A DNA stretch of 64,000 nt from Arthrobacter methylotrophus. GTDB lineage: Bacteria; Actinomycetota; Actinomycetes; Actinomycetales; Micrococcaceae. The notes beneath the pieces are model-generated. The model did no database searches. It was not told the DNA's origin and worked only from the letters and a program-made list of their open reading frames with translations. The number at the start of each line of letters is the position of its first letter. Position 1 is the first letter of the stretch. The position numbers and the translations under genes were made by a program. Of the stretch, positions 40,544 to 50,276 are shown piece by piece. The stretch is from assembly GCF_039539965.1 (NCBI RefSeq), contig NZ_BAABED010000001.1, positions 2,852,001 to 2,916,000 on the forward strand, given 5' to 3'.

Positions 40544-40903
40544 CTAAGCGGCCGGAACGAACAGCTGCTGTCCCGGTAAGATGCGGCCGTCCTGGAGGTT
40601 GTTGAGCTGGATGATCTCCGCAACGACGTCGCGCGGATCCCTGGAAGGTGCAGCAGTTCCGGCAATCCCCCACAGCGACTGGCCGGATTGCACTGTGACA
40701 CTCGTACTTGCGGTGCGCTGCAGCTGGTTCGCCGAATCAGCGGCCTTGGCCGGCGAATTCAGGAATCCCGCCAAGCTGAGCAGCATGGCGACCAAAAGCA
40801 TTGCGGGCACACCGAAGAAGACCATACGGCCCCGACGTGTCAAACGAAGCCGAGCAGGTGCCGTGCCGTGACCTGACGGGTGGGTGGTAATGATTGCGGA
40901 CAT
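40544..40903 (-). CDS. LysM protein divergent from lexA, likely SOS cell-division suppressor
   Basis: This 119-residue protein has a basic N-terminus, one membrane segment (about residues 27-47, VFFGVPAMLLVAMLLSLAGF) and a C-terminal LysM domain (SVTVQSGQSLWGIAG to LPGQQLFVPA) that would bind peptidoglycan. ATG 40903 is chosen because AGGAGG lies nine bases ahead; an upstream in-frame ATG (40924) lacks this. The layout and place next to lexA match YneA, DivS and Rv2719c, which halt division during the SOS response. Function is inferred, not shown. Confidence 0.8.
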   Translation of the reverse strand: MSAIITTHPSGHGTAPARLRLTRRGRMVFFGVPAMLLVAMLLSLAGFLNSPAKAADSANQLQRTASTSVTVQSGQSLWGIAGTAAPSRDPRDVVAEIIQLNNLQDGRILPGQQLFVPAA

Positions 40904-41269
40904 GAGCTGAGCCCTCCTGAACAATGCCGAATCCCGGAAATCCCTGGAGTGCGGCTGCCAATTCTTGCCTTCAGTCAGTGTTTACGGGGCCGTTCCTCGT
41001 CGATGTCTTCGAACGATTCGAACGAAAAATTGGATCTCGCAACACTTTTTAGAACACATATTCGAATCTTGCTACGACATTTTTAGCACTTATCAACGAA
41101 TGGTGTCGAGACTCGCTAGAACAAATGTTTGATAAACGCCTGTGCCTGCCCTACGTTTGAGTGAAGAAACCAGCACTGAATCAGTGCAACAGGAGGGTCT
41201 GACATTTCAGGCCGCAGTCCCGGCAAGCGCCCAGCGCGGAACGGGCCGAACGGAAGGGCGTTGGCGAAC
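40904..41269. promoter_or_regulatory. lexA/LysM divergent control region with SOS boxes
   Basis: This 366-base gap has no gene. It carries two LexA-type operators, AGAACACATATTCGAA (41051-41066) and AGAACAAATGTTTGA (41118-41132), and a pair of half-sites TTCGAAC...TTCGAAC (41009-41022) with non-standard spacing. The first operator is nearer the LysM side and the second nearer lexA, so both genes are probably repressed by LexA. An AGGAGG (41191-41196) has no following start in a credible frame. Confidence 0.85.
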
Positions 41270-42019
41270 ATGGCAGCGAAAGCCACGGGAAGTGGGTCCG
41301 CATCACCACGGAGCCAGCAGCCGCAAAAGGCCCCCAAGAGCCTTACCGTCCGCCAGAAGAAGATCCTGGAGACCATCCAGCGCTCCGTGAACGATCATGG
41401 CTATCCCCCGTCGATGCGCGAAATCGGAGACACCGTTGGCCTGGCCAGCCTGTCCAGCGTCACGCACCAGCTGTCACAGCTCGAAAAGCTCGGCTACCTT
41501 CGTCGCGATCCCAAGCGCCCGCGCGCCATGGAAGTCCTCATGCCGTTGACCTTGGATGGCGGTTCCAACATCCCCGGGGTCGAAGCCCCGGCGAAGCTCC
41601 GCAGCGCTGGTGGCCTGGCCGTCACGGAGCTCGCGAGTGCCAGCGACACGGCCATGGTGCCCCTCGTGGGCCGCATTGCGGCCGGTGGGCCCATCCTGGC
41701 AGACCAGACCGTTGAAGATGTCCTGCCGCTGCCCCGTCAGTTGGTAGGCCATGGCGAGCTCTTCATGCTGAAGGTGGCCGGTGATTCCATGATCGACGCA
41801 GCTATCTGCGATGGAGACTGGGTAGTGGTGCGGCGCCAAAACGATGCCATCAACGGCGACATAGTGGCCGCCCTCCTCGACGACGAAGCCACCGTCAAGA
41901 CCTTCCGCCAGCGCGACGGCCACACATGGCTGCTCCCCCAGAACACGCAGTACGAGCCCATCCTGGGCGACCAGGCAACCATCATGGGCAAGGTCGTTTC
42001 GGTCCTGCGCTCGCTCTAG
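41270..42019 (+). CDS. lexA: LexA repressor
   Basis: LexA represses SOS genes and cleaves itself when RecA-DNA filaments form. The 249-residue protein has an N-terminal winged helix ([31 protein letters not shown]), the Ala-Gly cleavage site in [10 protein letters not shown], the catalytic Ser in [10 protein letters not shown] and Lys in EATVKTF. ATG 41270 follows GGAAGGG by about eleven bases; a TTG at 41261 is in frame but too close to that site. The first 20 residues are a Ser/Gln-rich extension. Confidence 0.97.
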   Translation: MAAKATGSGSASPRSQQPQKAPKSLTVRQKKILETIQRSVNDHGYPPSMREIGDTVGLASLSSVTHQLSQLEKLGYLRRDPKRPRAMEVLMPLTLDGGSNIPGVEAPAKLRSAGGLAVTELASASDTAMVPLVGRIAAGGPILADQTVEDVLPLPRQLVGHGELFMLKVAGDSMIDAAICDGDWVVVRRQNDAINGDIVAALLDDEATVKTFRQRDGHTWLLPQNTQYEPILGDQATIMGKVVSVLRSL

Positions 42020-42073
42020 GCCCCTGCGCTGGTTCTGGGCCACCGTCGCCCCCAGCCGTTGCCCAAGGAATCG

Positions 42074-44137
42074 CTAGGCCTTGGCCGCGTCGGCATACAG
42101 CCGTTCGAGCGCACCGTGGACCACGGAACGGTCCGTAGTGGCCCAGAAGGGCGGCAATGCCGCCCGGAGGAAGTTGCCGTAGCGTTCGGTCGAGAGCCTG
42201 GAATCCAGCACTGCCACGACGCCTTTGTCACCTGTCGAACGGATGAGCCTACCGGCCCCCTGGGCGAGCCGGATGGCCGCGTGGGTGGCGGAAACTGCCA
42301 TGAAACCGTTGCCGCCGGCCTGCGCCACCGCGCGGGACCGTGCCGTCATCAGGGGATCGTCGGGGCGGGGGAACGGGATCCGGTCGATGACGACCAGGCG
42401 GCATGAACCGCCGGGCACATCAACGCCCTGCCACAGCGACATAGTGCCGAAGAGGCAGGTGTCCTCCTCCTCGGCGAATTGCCTGACCAACGCGGCCATG
42501 GTCGATTCACCCTGGCACAAGATCTCGACGTCCAACCGTGACCGCATCGCTTCCGCGGCGTCTTCTGCTGCCCGTCGGGAAGAAAAGAGGCACAAGGCTC
42601 CACCATGGGACGCCTTGATGAGCTCCTCGAGTTCGTCGAGTGCTTCAGGCGAAGTGCCACGCCCGGGCTTGGGCAGGTGCCGGGCGACGTACAGCATGCC
42701 CTGTTTGGGGTAGTCGAAAGGCGAGCCCACATCTACGCCGGTCCAACTCGGAGCGCCCTGGCCCGTCAGTCCGAGCCCTCCTGCCGTGGCCTCGAACGCG
42801 GACCCGATGGCCAGGGTGGCGGAGGTCAACACCACTGTATGGCCCGCGAAGAGCCCTTCCCTCAGCCGTCCGGCCACGCTGAGCGGAGCAATGTTGATGA
42901 GGACGGGCGAATCCTCGTCAGGCGCCGTGTAGCCCTGCTGCGGATCATAGGTACTGTTCCGGGAGAGCCACACGACTTCCTGGTTTTCCCGTGCCGAGAG
43001 CAGCCGTTCACACAGTTCCAGGATCAGCATTAGCCGTGACCGCGCAAGTTGGCGGCCGCCGTCGACCGCGTTGGACGAATCCCCCTTCGAATCGGATAGC
43101 GCCGCACGGCAGGCTTCCCGGAGCTGGTCCACGCAATCAAGTTGTTCGTCGTTGAGCCCATGGGGCAGGAGCCCGGCGGCCGCGCCGATCATCGCGAGGT
43201 CCAAGCGGTCCGCGGCGGCGTTCAGCGCGTCCACGGTGATGGCCGTGTGTTTGCGTGCGCTCGAGGCAGCGGCGTGGATCATTGCGACGGACAGTTGCCC
43301 CGACACGGCACCGGTTACGCGGTCCTGGAGCTCGTGGGCTTCGTCCACCACCACGACGTCGTACTCGGGCAGCACGGCCAGCCCTTCGAAGGCGCTGACG
43401 GCGAGCATCGCGTGATTGGTGACCACGACATCGGACTCCGCGGCGCGGTGGCGGGCCAGTTCACTGAAGCATTCCTCCGCCATGGGACACTTTTGCGCCC
43501 CGAGGCACTCCATGGACGTGACGGATACCTGACGCCAGGCCCGGTCCGTCACGCCCGGCATGAGTTCGTCCCGGTCCCCCGTCGTGGTCTTCCCGGCCCA
43601 TTCACGCAGCCGCAGTACTTCCTTGCCAAGCTGCGAGGCCGGTCCACCGATGGCTGCGGCGAGGTGCGGAACGCTGGTGTCCTCGCCGAGGGAGAACAAC
43701 TGCCCCTCGGCAGGCTCCTCGCTGGGGAATCCGCCCTCCAGCTTGTGCCGGCATACATAGTTGGCGCGGCCTTTGACGAGGGCGATAGTGACCGGGCGTT
43801 CGAGCTCTTGACTGATGGTCTCCAGAAGCCGTGGCAGATCCCGGCCCACGATCTGTGTCTGGAGGGCGAGGGTTGCCGTGGACACGAGTGCGGGCTTGTT
43901 GCTTACCATCGCGTGGGAAATCAACGGAATCAAGTAGGCGAGGGATTTACCCGTGCCTGTACCCGCCTGGACCAGGAGGTGTTCGCCGGTCTCTATCGCC
44001 CGTGCCACCCGCTTGGCCATCTGGTGCTGGCCCACGCGGTTTTGGCCGCCCATACCGGCAACGGCCTTGTCCAGGAGTTCGAGCGCGGTCCGCTCTCCCC
44101 GGGTTTCCCCGCGCTCCCCTGCTTCCGGATCAACCAT
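42074..44137 (-). CDS. DinG-like ATP-dependent DNA helicase
   Basis: This 687-residue superfamily-2 helicase has the Walker A QAGTGTGKSLAYL (near residue 55), the DEAH box VVVDEAHELQD and a set of Cys (NYVCRHK and ECLGAQKCPMAEEC) that would hold an iron-sulfur cluster as in XPD/DinG. Late motifs include GRLIRSTGDKGVVAVLD. DinG enzymes unwind R-loops, D-loops and quadruplexes. ATG 44137 overlaps the hflX stop by eight bases. No SOS box was found for it, and it faces lexA. Confidence 0.9.
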   Translation of the reverse strand: MVDPEAGERGETRGERTALELLDKAVAGMGGQNRVGQHQMAKRVARAIETGEHLLVQAGTGTGKSLAYLIPLISHAMVSNKPALVSTATLALQTQIVGRDLPRLLETISQELERPVTIALVKGRANYVCRHKLEGGFPSEEPAEGQLFSLGEDTSVPHLAAAIGGPASQLGKEVLRLREWAGKTTTGDRDELMPGVTDRAWRQVSVTSMECLGAQKCPMAEECFSELARHRAAESDVVVTNHAMLAVSAFEGLAVLPEYDVVVVDEAHELQDRVTGAVSGQLSVAMIHAAASSARKHTAITVDALNAAADRLDLAMIGAAAGLLPHGLNDEQLDCVDQLREACRAALSDSKGDSSNAVDGGRQLARSRLMLILELCERLLSARENQEVVWLSRNSTYDPQQGYTAPDEDSPVLINIAPLSVAGRLREGLFAGHTVVLTSATLAIGSAFEATAGGLGLTGQGAPSWTGVDVGSPFDYPKQGMLYVARHLPKPGRGTSPEALDELEELIKASHGGALCLFSSRRAAEDAAEAMRSRLDVEILCQGESTMAALVRQFAEEEDTCLFGTMSLWQGVDVPGGSCRLVVIDRIPFPRPDDPLMTARSRAVAQAGGNGFMAVSATHAAIRLAQGAGRLIRSTGDKGVVAVLDSRLSTERYGNFLRAALPPFWATTDRSVVHGALERLYADAAKA

Positions 44138-45692
44138 TGCTGACGAACGACTCCAGTTCGGCGGCGAGGTTCTCATGGACCATGGCCACCACGCGGGTGC
44201 CTTCCTCCTCATGCTCAAGGCTGAGGATTTCGGCGTCAGTGTTGTGGAGCTTGTTGATGAGCTCACCGCGGTTGTAAGGAATCAGCACCTCAAGGCGCAC
44301 GCCGGGACGCGGAATGGCTTCGCTGATGGCCCCAAGGAGTTCGGCGATGCCCTGCCCCGTGCGCGTAGACACGACCACATGGCGGGGCTCTTTCTGCTTG
44401 AGCCGCTCAACGACAAATGGATCCGCGACGTCCGCCTTGTTCAGGACGATGATTTCCGGGATCTTCCGGGCATCGACTTCGCTGAACACTGTACGGACAG
44501 CCGCTATCTGGCCTTCGGGGTCCGGATGCGAAACGTCCACAACGTGGAGGATCAGATCGGCGTCGGCTACTTCTTCCAGCGTGGAGCGGAAAGCCTCTAT
44601 GAGCTGGGTGGGCAGTGAGCGCACAAAGCCGACCGTGTCCGAGAGCGTGTAGCCAATCCCGTCCGGCGTCTGGGCCTTGCGGACGGTGGGATCGAGCGTG
44701 GCGAACAGCGCGTTCTCCACGAGCACGCCGGCATCCGTCAGGCGATTGAGCAGCGATGACTTACCGGCGTTCGTGTAACCGGCGATGGCGACCGAAGGAA
44801 CCGCATTCCGACGGCGGTTGGCCCGTTTGGTCTCGCGAGCCGGCTTCATCGCGGCGATTTCACGCCGAAGCTTTGCCATTCGGGTGCGGATCCGGCGACG
44901 GTCCAGTTCGATCTTGGTCTCACCAGGACCGCGGGAACCCATGCCGGCCCCGGCGCCACCCACCTGGCCACCAGCCTGACGGGACATGGAATCGCCCCAA
45001 CCACGCAAGCGCGGCAACAGGTATTCCAGCTGCGCCAGCTCAACCTGTGCCTTGCCCTCGCGGCTCTTCGCGTGCTGCGCGAAGATATCCAGGATCAAGG
45101 TGGTGCGGTCCACTACCTTGACCTTGACGATGTCCTCGAGGCCGCGCCGTTGGGATGGTGCCAGTTCGGCGTCCACCACCACGGTGTCTGCCCCGGTGGA
45201 CAAGACGATGTCCTTGAGCTCCATGGCTTTGCCTGAGCCAAGGAACGTCCCGGGGTCCGGCTTCATGCGGCGCTGGACGATTCCGTCCAGGACTTCCGAG
45301 CCGGCAGTCTCAGCCAGCGCGGCAAGTTCCCTCAGGGAGTTCTCGGCGTCAGCTAGGGTACCTTCGCTCCAGAGGCCTGCCAGCACGACGCGCTCAAGGC
45401 GCAGCTGCCGATACTCAACTTCAGTGACGTCTTCAAGTTCCGTGGACAGACCCGCGGTGCGGCGCAAGGCCCGGCGTTCGGCCAGATCTTCCTGGTCGCC
45501 GTCGTAGATGCTGTGTTCGTCGTCCAAGCGGGAAATCGCCTGTGCCTTGCCAAACACGCCCTTGGGTTCGTCGCCTTCCTGTGATATGGCAGGTGCGTCC
45601 TTGGAGAGAATCCGGTCGATGACAGCCTGGATTTCTTCAGGACTCAGGTCCTGGGCGTCGGAATCGGGTCCGGTGTTCTTCTGCGTGGTCAT
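44130..45692 (-). CDS. hflX: GTPase HflX
   Basis: HflX is a ribosome-splitting GTPase used in stress. The 520-residue protein has an N-terminal ribosome-binding domain with GSGKAMELKDIV and LAPSQRRGLED, a glycine-rich linker (RQAGGQVGGAGAGMGSRGPGET), and the G domain with GYTNAGKSSLLNRL, DTVGFVR and NKAD. Residues 1-80 are an acidic extension common in actinobacteria. ATG 45692 follows AAAGGAG. Confidence 0.94.
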   Translation of the reverse strand: MTTQKNTGPDSDAQDLSPEEIQAVIDRILSKDAPAISQEGDEPKGVFGKAQAISRLDDEHSIYDGDQEDLAERRALRRTAGLSTELEDVTEVEYRQLRLERVVLAGLWSEGTLADAENSLRELAALAETAGSEVLDGIVQRRMKPDPGTFLGSGKAMELKDIVLSTGADTVVVDAELAPSQRRGLEDIVKVKVVDRTTLILDIFAQHAKSREGKAQVELAQLEYLLPRLRGWGDSMSRQAGGQVGGAGAGMGSRGPGETKIELDRRRIRTRMAKLRREIAAMKPARETKRANRRRNAVPSVAIAGYTNAGKSSLLNRLTDAGVLVENALFATLDPTVRKAQTPDGIGYTLSDTVGFVRSLPTQLIEAFRSTLEEVADADLILHVVDVSHPDPEGQIAAVRTVFSEVDARKIPEIIVLNKADVADPFVVERLKQKEPRHVVVSTRTGQGIAELLGAISEAIPRPGVRLEVLIPYNRGELINKLHNTDAEILSLEHEEEGTRVVAMVHENLAAELESFVSNG

Positions 45693-46129
45693 GGTCTCCT
45701 TTAGGGGTTCGGCATTTCCAGAATAGTGCCGATTCGGGTCTTGTGGCGCGGAATTCGCGCAGGGCTGATGCCTAGCAGAGCTTTGCCGATGGTCGGAGAT
45801 CTCCATCCGGGTTTCGGCGCGCGGATTGCGTACGCGGAAACACGGGTAAACACGGGTAAACACAGGAAAACACGGGACGATCTGCAGAGTGTCCAGACGT
45901 CGAAAAGGCATCTGGAACATACCAAGGCGGAATGGCGCTGCACATGAAGCAGGCCTGCGTCGCGGGCGATGCCGACTACTCAGCCGGTTACTCAGCCGGC
46001 TACTCAAAGATCAAGAACATGCACACCACATTACCAGCCGTCGTCAAGCCCGGACTGAGCTGCTGGCCGGGTCGGTGTGGACGACGCGCGGTTTCCCTTG
46101 CCCGCTGCTGACCACTAATCTGACAAGCT
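45693..46129. other. 437-base intergenic region with two short tandem repeats
   Basis: No convincing gene is present between the divergent hflX and methyltransferase. Two direct repeats occur: a 10-bp unit CACGGGTAAA, repeated about four times with decay (45841-45878), and a 12-bp unit TACTCAGCCGGT/C, about two and a half copies (45977-46006). They may be neutral slippage products or binding arrays; nothing else is recognised. Confidence 0.6.
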
Positions 46130-46744
46130 ATGGAGTCTGCTCACTATTTCAGCGCACAGCCCGCGGGGCCGTTCACTCGCAAGCCCCTCACGGTGGAACT
46201 GGCCGGCGCGACCCGCCGGCTCCAGACATCGAGCGGCATCTTCAGCCCCGACGGTCTCGACAAGGGAACTGCGATCCTGCTCTCGGAGGTGCCTCCGCCA
46301 GCCCCGCAAGGAAACCTGTTGGATATCGGCTGCGGCTGGGGACCCATTGCGCTGACGATGGGTCTCCTGGCTCCCCACGCACGCGTCCAAGCGGTTGATG
46401 TCAACGAGCGCTGCGTCACCTTGACCAACGAGAACGCCGCCTTGCTGGATCTTGGCAATGTCACCGCGTGCTTGCCCGACGACGTCGACCCCGCAGTGAC
46501 GTTCGACACCATCTGGTCCAACCCGCCCATCCGTATCGGCAAGGATGGACTCCACGAACTGTTGCTGACATGGTTGCCCCGGCTGGCCTCTGGCGGAAAC
46601 GCTTGGCTCGTGGTGCAGAAGAACCTCGGCGCGGATTCACTTCAGCGCTGGCTTGCCGAGACGCTCGACGGATCATTCTCGGTCTCCCGGGAGAGCACCT
46701 CGAAATCCTTTCGCGTCTTGCGAATCAGGAGAGCGAGCCAGTAG
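46130..46744 (+). CDS. RsmC-like class I SAM-dependent methyltransferase
   Basis: The 204-residue protein has the methyltransferase-small fold: [17 protein letters not shown] motif [16 protein letters not shown] (near residue 63), and the catalytic NPPIRIGK (near 130), the signature for base-N2/N6 methylation of rRNA (RsmC/RlmG group). It has only the catalytic half of RsmC. The start is ATG 46130. Its last 20 bases overlap the convergent dapF. Confidence 0.88.
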   Translation: MESAHYFSAQPAGPFTRKPLTVELAGATRRLQTSSGIFSPDGLDKGTAILLSEVPPPAPQGNLLDIGCGWGPIALTMGLLAPHARVQAVDVNERCVTLTNENAALLDLGNVTACLPDDVDPAVTFDTIWSNPPIRIGKDGLHELLLTWLPRLASGGNAWLVVQKNLGADSLQRWLAETLDGSFSVSRESTSKSFRVLRIRRASQ

Positions 46745-47693
46745 CAACAATCACGGCGGGGCCGCTGAGCTCCACGTGTTCGCGCCCGCTTGCTCCCGGG
46801 AAGAACCGCACGCCGACGACGCCACCCGGCACCTTGACGCGCCACGTATCGGGAGCGCCTTCCCCGGCCCAATGACGGATCGCGACGGCGGCCGCGCAGG
46901 CACCGGTGCCGCACGATTGGGTTTCGCCGACGCCCCGTTCGTGGACGCGCATGGTGATGTTGCCCATGCCGTCATGCACGAGTGGCTCCGCGGGAACCAC
47001 GAATTCGACGTTGGTGCCGTTGACCGGCTTGGGATCCACCACGGGCGCCTTGAATAGCTGGGTGGATGCGAGCTCTGAAAGCTCGGCCAATGCCACCACA
47101 GTGTGCGGGTTGCCCATGCTGACAGAAAGTGCGGGGCGGGCGACCTCCAGTCCGTCGGCACTGACGAGGGAGTCCATGGCCTTGCTAGTAGCATCCTGCG
47201 GGAAAATGAACTCCCAAGGGCCCATATCCACCGCGTAGCCGTCAGATGTCCGGACGATCTTCTTGATGCCGCCGCGGGTCCCGATAGTGAGGGATTCACC
47301 GGGATTGAGCGTGACAAGGCCCTGTTCGATGAGGAAATGGACGAAGACGCGGACGCCGTTGCCGCACATTTCGGACAGCGAGCCGTCACCATTGCGGTAG
47401 TCCATGAACCACTCGGCACTTGAGTCTGTTTCGAGAAGCTGGCGGCCTTCGGGCAGGAATCGTGACGGGACAGCGCGGATGAGCCCGTCCCCGCCAATCC
47501 CCAAGTGGCGGTCGCAAAGCGCCGCGACCTGCTCCGGAGAGATCTGATGCGCGTCCTCGGGGTCCGCGACAAGGACGAAGTCGTTGCCCGTGCCGTGTCC
47601 CTTGGAGAAGGCAAGTCCGTGAAGACCGGAGGCGGGTACGGCACCGCCGGCAGCAGAAGGCTGCGGGGCGGAAAAAGCAAGGGTTTCATCCAT
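46725..47693 (-). CDS. dapF: Diaminopimelate epimerase
   Basis: DapF interconverts LL- and meso-diaminopimelate for lysine and peptidoglycan. The 322-residue protein has both catalytic Cys: [10 protein letters not shown] (near residue 110) and [14 protein letters not shown] (near 260), plus the substrate loop [10 protein letters not shown]. About 25 extra residues precede the core [12 protein letters not shown]. It starts at ATG 47693. It forms a minus-strand run with miaA and miaB. Confidence 0.97.
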   Translation of the reverse strand: MDETLAFSAPQPSAAGGAVPASGLHGLAFSKGHGTGNDFVLVADPEDAHQISPEQVAALCDRHLGIGGDGLIRAVPSRFLPEGRQLLETDSSAEWFMDYRNGDGSLSEMCGNGVRVFVHFLIEQGLVTLNPGESLTIGTRGGIKKIVRTSDGYAVDMGPWEFIFPQDATSKAMDSLVSADGLEVARPALSVSMGNPHTVVALAELSELASTQLFKAPVVDPKPVNGTNVEFVVPAEPLVHDGMGNITMRVHERGVGETQSCGTGACAAAVAIRHWAGEGAPDTWRVKVPGGVVGVRFFPGASGREHVELSGPAVIVATGSLS

Positions 47694-47724
47694 GGCTCAA
47701 GGCTACCTGCACTGGGGGTTGCGC

Positions 47725-48666
47725 CTAAATCACGGACGCCCGCTTTGCGGAGATTTCTGCCGCCTTGGCCACCAAATCCGGGTCCTGCCAGTCAAGCCAG
47801 TGGATCCGGGGGTCAGCGCGGAACCACGTGAGTTGGCGGCGGGCGAATTGCCGGGTGGCCACGATGGTTTCCTCGGCAGCCGTTGCGGTGTCCGTCTCGC
47901 CGTCGAGAACCCTAAGGAACTGGGCATATCCCAGCGCCCGAGAAGCCGTCTTGCCTCGTCGCAGCCCGGCGGCGTCCAGCCGCTCAACCTCATCGAGAAG
48001 CCCCGCGCCGACCATCCGGTGCACGCGCTCGGCCAAACGCTCGCGCAGTACCGCGCGGTCGACGTCGAGCCCTATCTGCACGGCTGGCTGGAAGTACTCT
48101 CGCTGCGGCATGAAGGAACTGAAAGTACGCCCGGTGAGCTCGAAGACTTCCAGGGCCCGGATGACGCGGCGCGCGTCGCTGAGCCTGCCCGCGGAAACGG
48201 GGTCGATACCTTGCAGGCGTTCCTGGAGGGCGTGGAGACCGGATGTTTCCCACTCTTGCTCCAGCCGTTGCCTGACGGTAGGATCCGTGCCGGGAATTTC
48301 CAGCACGTCCAGGGCCGCCCGGACGTAGAGGCCGGAGCCGCCGACCAGGATGGCCCGCTTGCCACGGCCATGGATGTCCCGTATAGCCGCACGGCACTCG
48401 GTCTGGAAAGCAGAGACGCTGGCTTCCTGGGTGACGTCCATCGTGTCCAGGAGATGGTGGGGCACTCCCCTGCGTTCCGCGACGTTGATCTTGGCCGTGC
48501 CGATATCCATGCCGCGATAGAACTGCATGGCATCGGCGTTGATGACCTCGCCGTCCAGCGCGAGGGCGAGGTTTACGCCGAGATCGGATTTGCCGGAGCC
48601 AGTGGGCCCGACGACGGCGATCACGGACGGCGTCGGATCGGCCGATCCGCCCGATGTTGCGGACAT
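47725..48666 (-). CDS. miaA: tRNA dimethylallyltransferase
   Basis: MiaA puts an isopentenyl group on A37 of tRNAs reading U-starting codons. The 313-residue protein has the P-loop [27 protein letters not shown], and the [15 protein letters not shown] region. ATG 48666 is chosen because homology begins there; the frame is open into miaB. It is seven bases after the miaB stop, so the two tRNA-A37 enzymes are co-translated. Confidence 0.96.
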   Translation of the reverse strand: MSATSGGSADPTPSVIAVVGPTGSGKSDLGVNLALALDGEVINADAMQFYRGMDIGTAKINVAERRGVPHHLLDTMDVTQEASVSAFQTECRAAIRDIHGRGKRAILVGGSGLYVRAALDVLEIPGTDPTVRQRLEQEWETSGLHALQERLQGIDPVSAGRLSDARRVIRALEVFELTGRTFSSFMPQREYFQPAVQIGLDVDRAVLRERLAERVHRMVGAGLLDEVERLDAAGLRRGKTASRALGYAQFLRVLDGETDTATAAEETIVATRQFARRQLTWFRADPRIHWLDWQDPDLVAKAAEISAKRASVI

Positions 48667-48673
48667 GCCCAGC

Positions 48674-50254
48674 CTATCCGCGTCGAACGGGAAGAGAAGG
48701 CATGCCGAGGGAGACGCCCTTTGAACCTGAAGACTCGGCGCCCGGCGCACTCGGCGCCGGAACGCCGCATGAATCCTCCTGCGAGCGGTCCCACGCGTCC
48801 CCGGCGCGGGAGCGCCGGAGGCTGTAGTCCGCCGCCGTGGCCGGGTCGGAGACAAGGTGGAAGGCTGCCGCTTCGGTAATGGTCACCGTGACGAAGTCGC
48901 CGGGCCGTGGAGTATCGGCGCCTTCCGGAACGGAGAAATGCACCAGTCTCTGATCCCGGGACCGGCCGGACAAACGGTGGGTTTCTTCGGCCTTGCGACC
49001 AGACTGTGCCGTGACGAGAAGCTCGACCCGCCGTCCCAACTGCTGAGCGTTCTCCTCAGCCGCGATGCGGTCCTGGAGAGCTGTCAGCCGCTCGTAGCGC
49101 TCCTGGACAACTGCCTTGGGCAACTGCTCCGGAAGGTCCGCGGCCGGCGTGCCCGGGCGTTTGGAGTACTGGAACGTGAAGGCTGAGGCGAAGCGCGACT
49201 TCTCGACGACGTCGAGCGTGGCTTGGAAGTCCTCTTCCGTCTCGCCAGGGAAGCCCACGATGATGTCGGTGGTGATCGCGGCGTGGGGGATCTTGTCGCG
49301 GACCTTGTCGAGGATGCCCAGGAACTTCGTGGAGCGGTAGGAGCGGCGCATGTCCTTGAGCACTTTGTCCGAGCCGGACTGGAGAGGCATGTGCAGCTGC
49401 GGCATGACATTGGGGGTCTCGGCCATCGCGTCGATGACGTCGTCCGTGAACGCAGCCGGGTGCGGGCTCGTGAAGCGGACACGCTCGAGGCCTTCGATGT
49501 CACCGCAAGCACGGAGCAGTTTGGAGAACGCCAGGCGGTCGCCGAATTCCACCCCGTAGGAGTTCACGTTCTGGCCTAGCAGGGTGACCTCGACTGCGCC
49601 GTCGTCCACCAACGCCTGGATTTCGGCCAGGATCTCGCCGGGACGGCGGTCCTTCTCCTTGCCGCGGAGCGAAGGCACAATGCAGAACGTGCAGGTGTTG
49701 TTGCAGCCTACGGAGATGGAAACCCAACCCGAGTACACGGAGTCCCGCTTGGTGGGCAGCGTGGACGGGAAGACGTCCAAGGATTCCAGGATTTCAAGCT
49801 GCGCCTCGTTGTTGTGGCGGGCCCTGTCCAGCAACGCCGGTAGTGCCCCTACATTGTGGGTGCCGAACACGGCATCCACCCAAGGAGCCTTCCGGACGAT
49901 GGTTTCGCGGTCCTTCTGCGCAAGGCATCCGCCCACTGCAATCTGCATGCCGGGATGAGCGGCCTTGACCTGCTTGAGTTCCCCGAGGTTGCCGTACAGC
50001 TTGTTGTCGGCGTTCTCGCGGACGGCGCAGGTGTTGAAAACCACGACGTCGGCCACGCCGCCGTCGACGGGCACGTAACCTGCGTCCTCCAGGAGACCGG
50101 CCATCCGTTCGGAATCATGGACATTCATCTGGCAACCGAAGGTGCGGACCTGATACGTGCGTTTCGCCCCGTGCTCGGGTGCCAAGTCGCCCCCAGGGGC
50201 CTGGATGGGTTGCTGAAGGGATGCTGGTGCAGGTGCTACGGAAGGGGAACTCAC
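48674..50254 (-). CDS. miaB: tRNA-2-methylthio-N6-dimethylallyladenosine synthase
   Basis: MiaB is a radical SAM methylthiotransferase acting on MiaA-modified tRNA. The 526-residue protein has the N-terminal cluster Cys ([27 protein letters not shown]), the radical SAM motif CNNTCTFC and a TRAM domain near 430-495. A tail of about 45 residues follows TRAM and is rich in Ser, Pro and Gly. GTG 50254 is the best start. Confidence 0.95.
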   Translation of the reverse strand: MSSPSVAPAPASLQQPIQAPGGDLAPEHGAKRTYQVRTFGCQMNVHDSERMAGLLEDAGYVPVDGGVADVVVFNTCAVRENADNKLYGNLGELKQVKAAHPGMQIAVGGCLAQKDRETIVRKAPWVDAVFGTHNVGALPALLDRARHNNEAQLEILESLDVFPSTLPTKRDSVYSGWVSISVGCNNTCTFCIVPSLRGKEKDRRPGEILAEIQALVDDGAVEVTLLGQNVNSYGVEFGDRLAFSKLLRACGDIEGLERVRFTSPHPAAFTDDVIDAMAETPNVMPQLHMPLQSGSDKVLKDMRRSYRSTKFLGILDKVRDKIPHAAITTDIIVGFPGETEEDFQATLDVVEKSRFASAFTFQYSKRPGTPAADLPEQLPKAVVQERYERLTALQDRIAAEENAQQLGRRVELLVTAQSGRKAEETHRLSGRSRDQRLVHFSVPEGADTPRPGDFVTVTITEAAAFHLVSDPATAADYSLRRSRAGDAWDRSQEDSCGVPAPSAPGAESSGSKGVSLGMPSLPVRRG

Positions 50255-50276
50255 CCATCTAGGGTAGCCCCTCAAG

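Noticed and set aside
41009..41022. A third LexA box (TTCGAAC repeated) in the lexA region
   Set aside because: The half-sites are direct, with the wrong spacing for the GAAC-N4-GTTC operator.
45726..45947. A 73-codon frame upstream of hflX
   Set aside because: It spans the tandem repeats, has no ribosome site and resembles no family.
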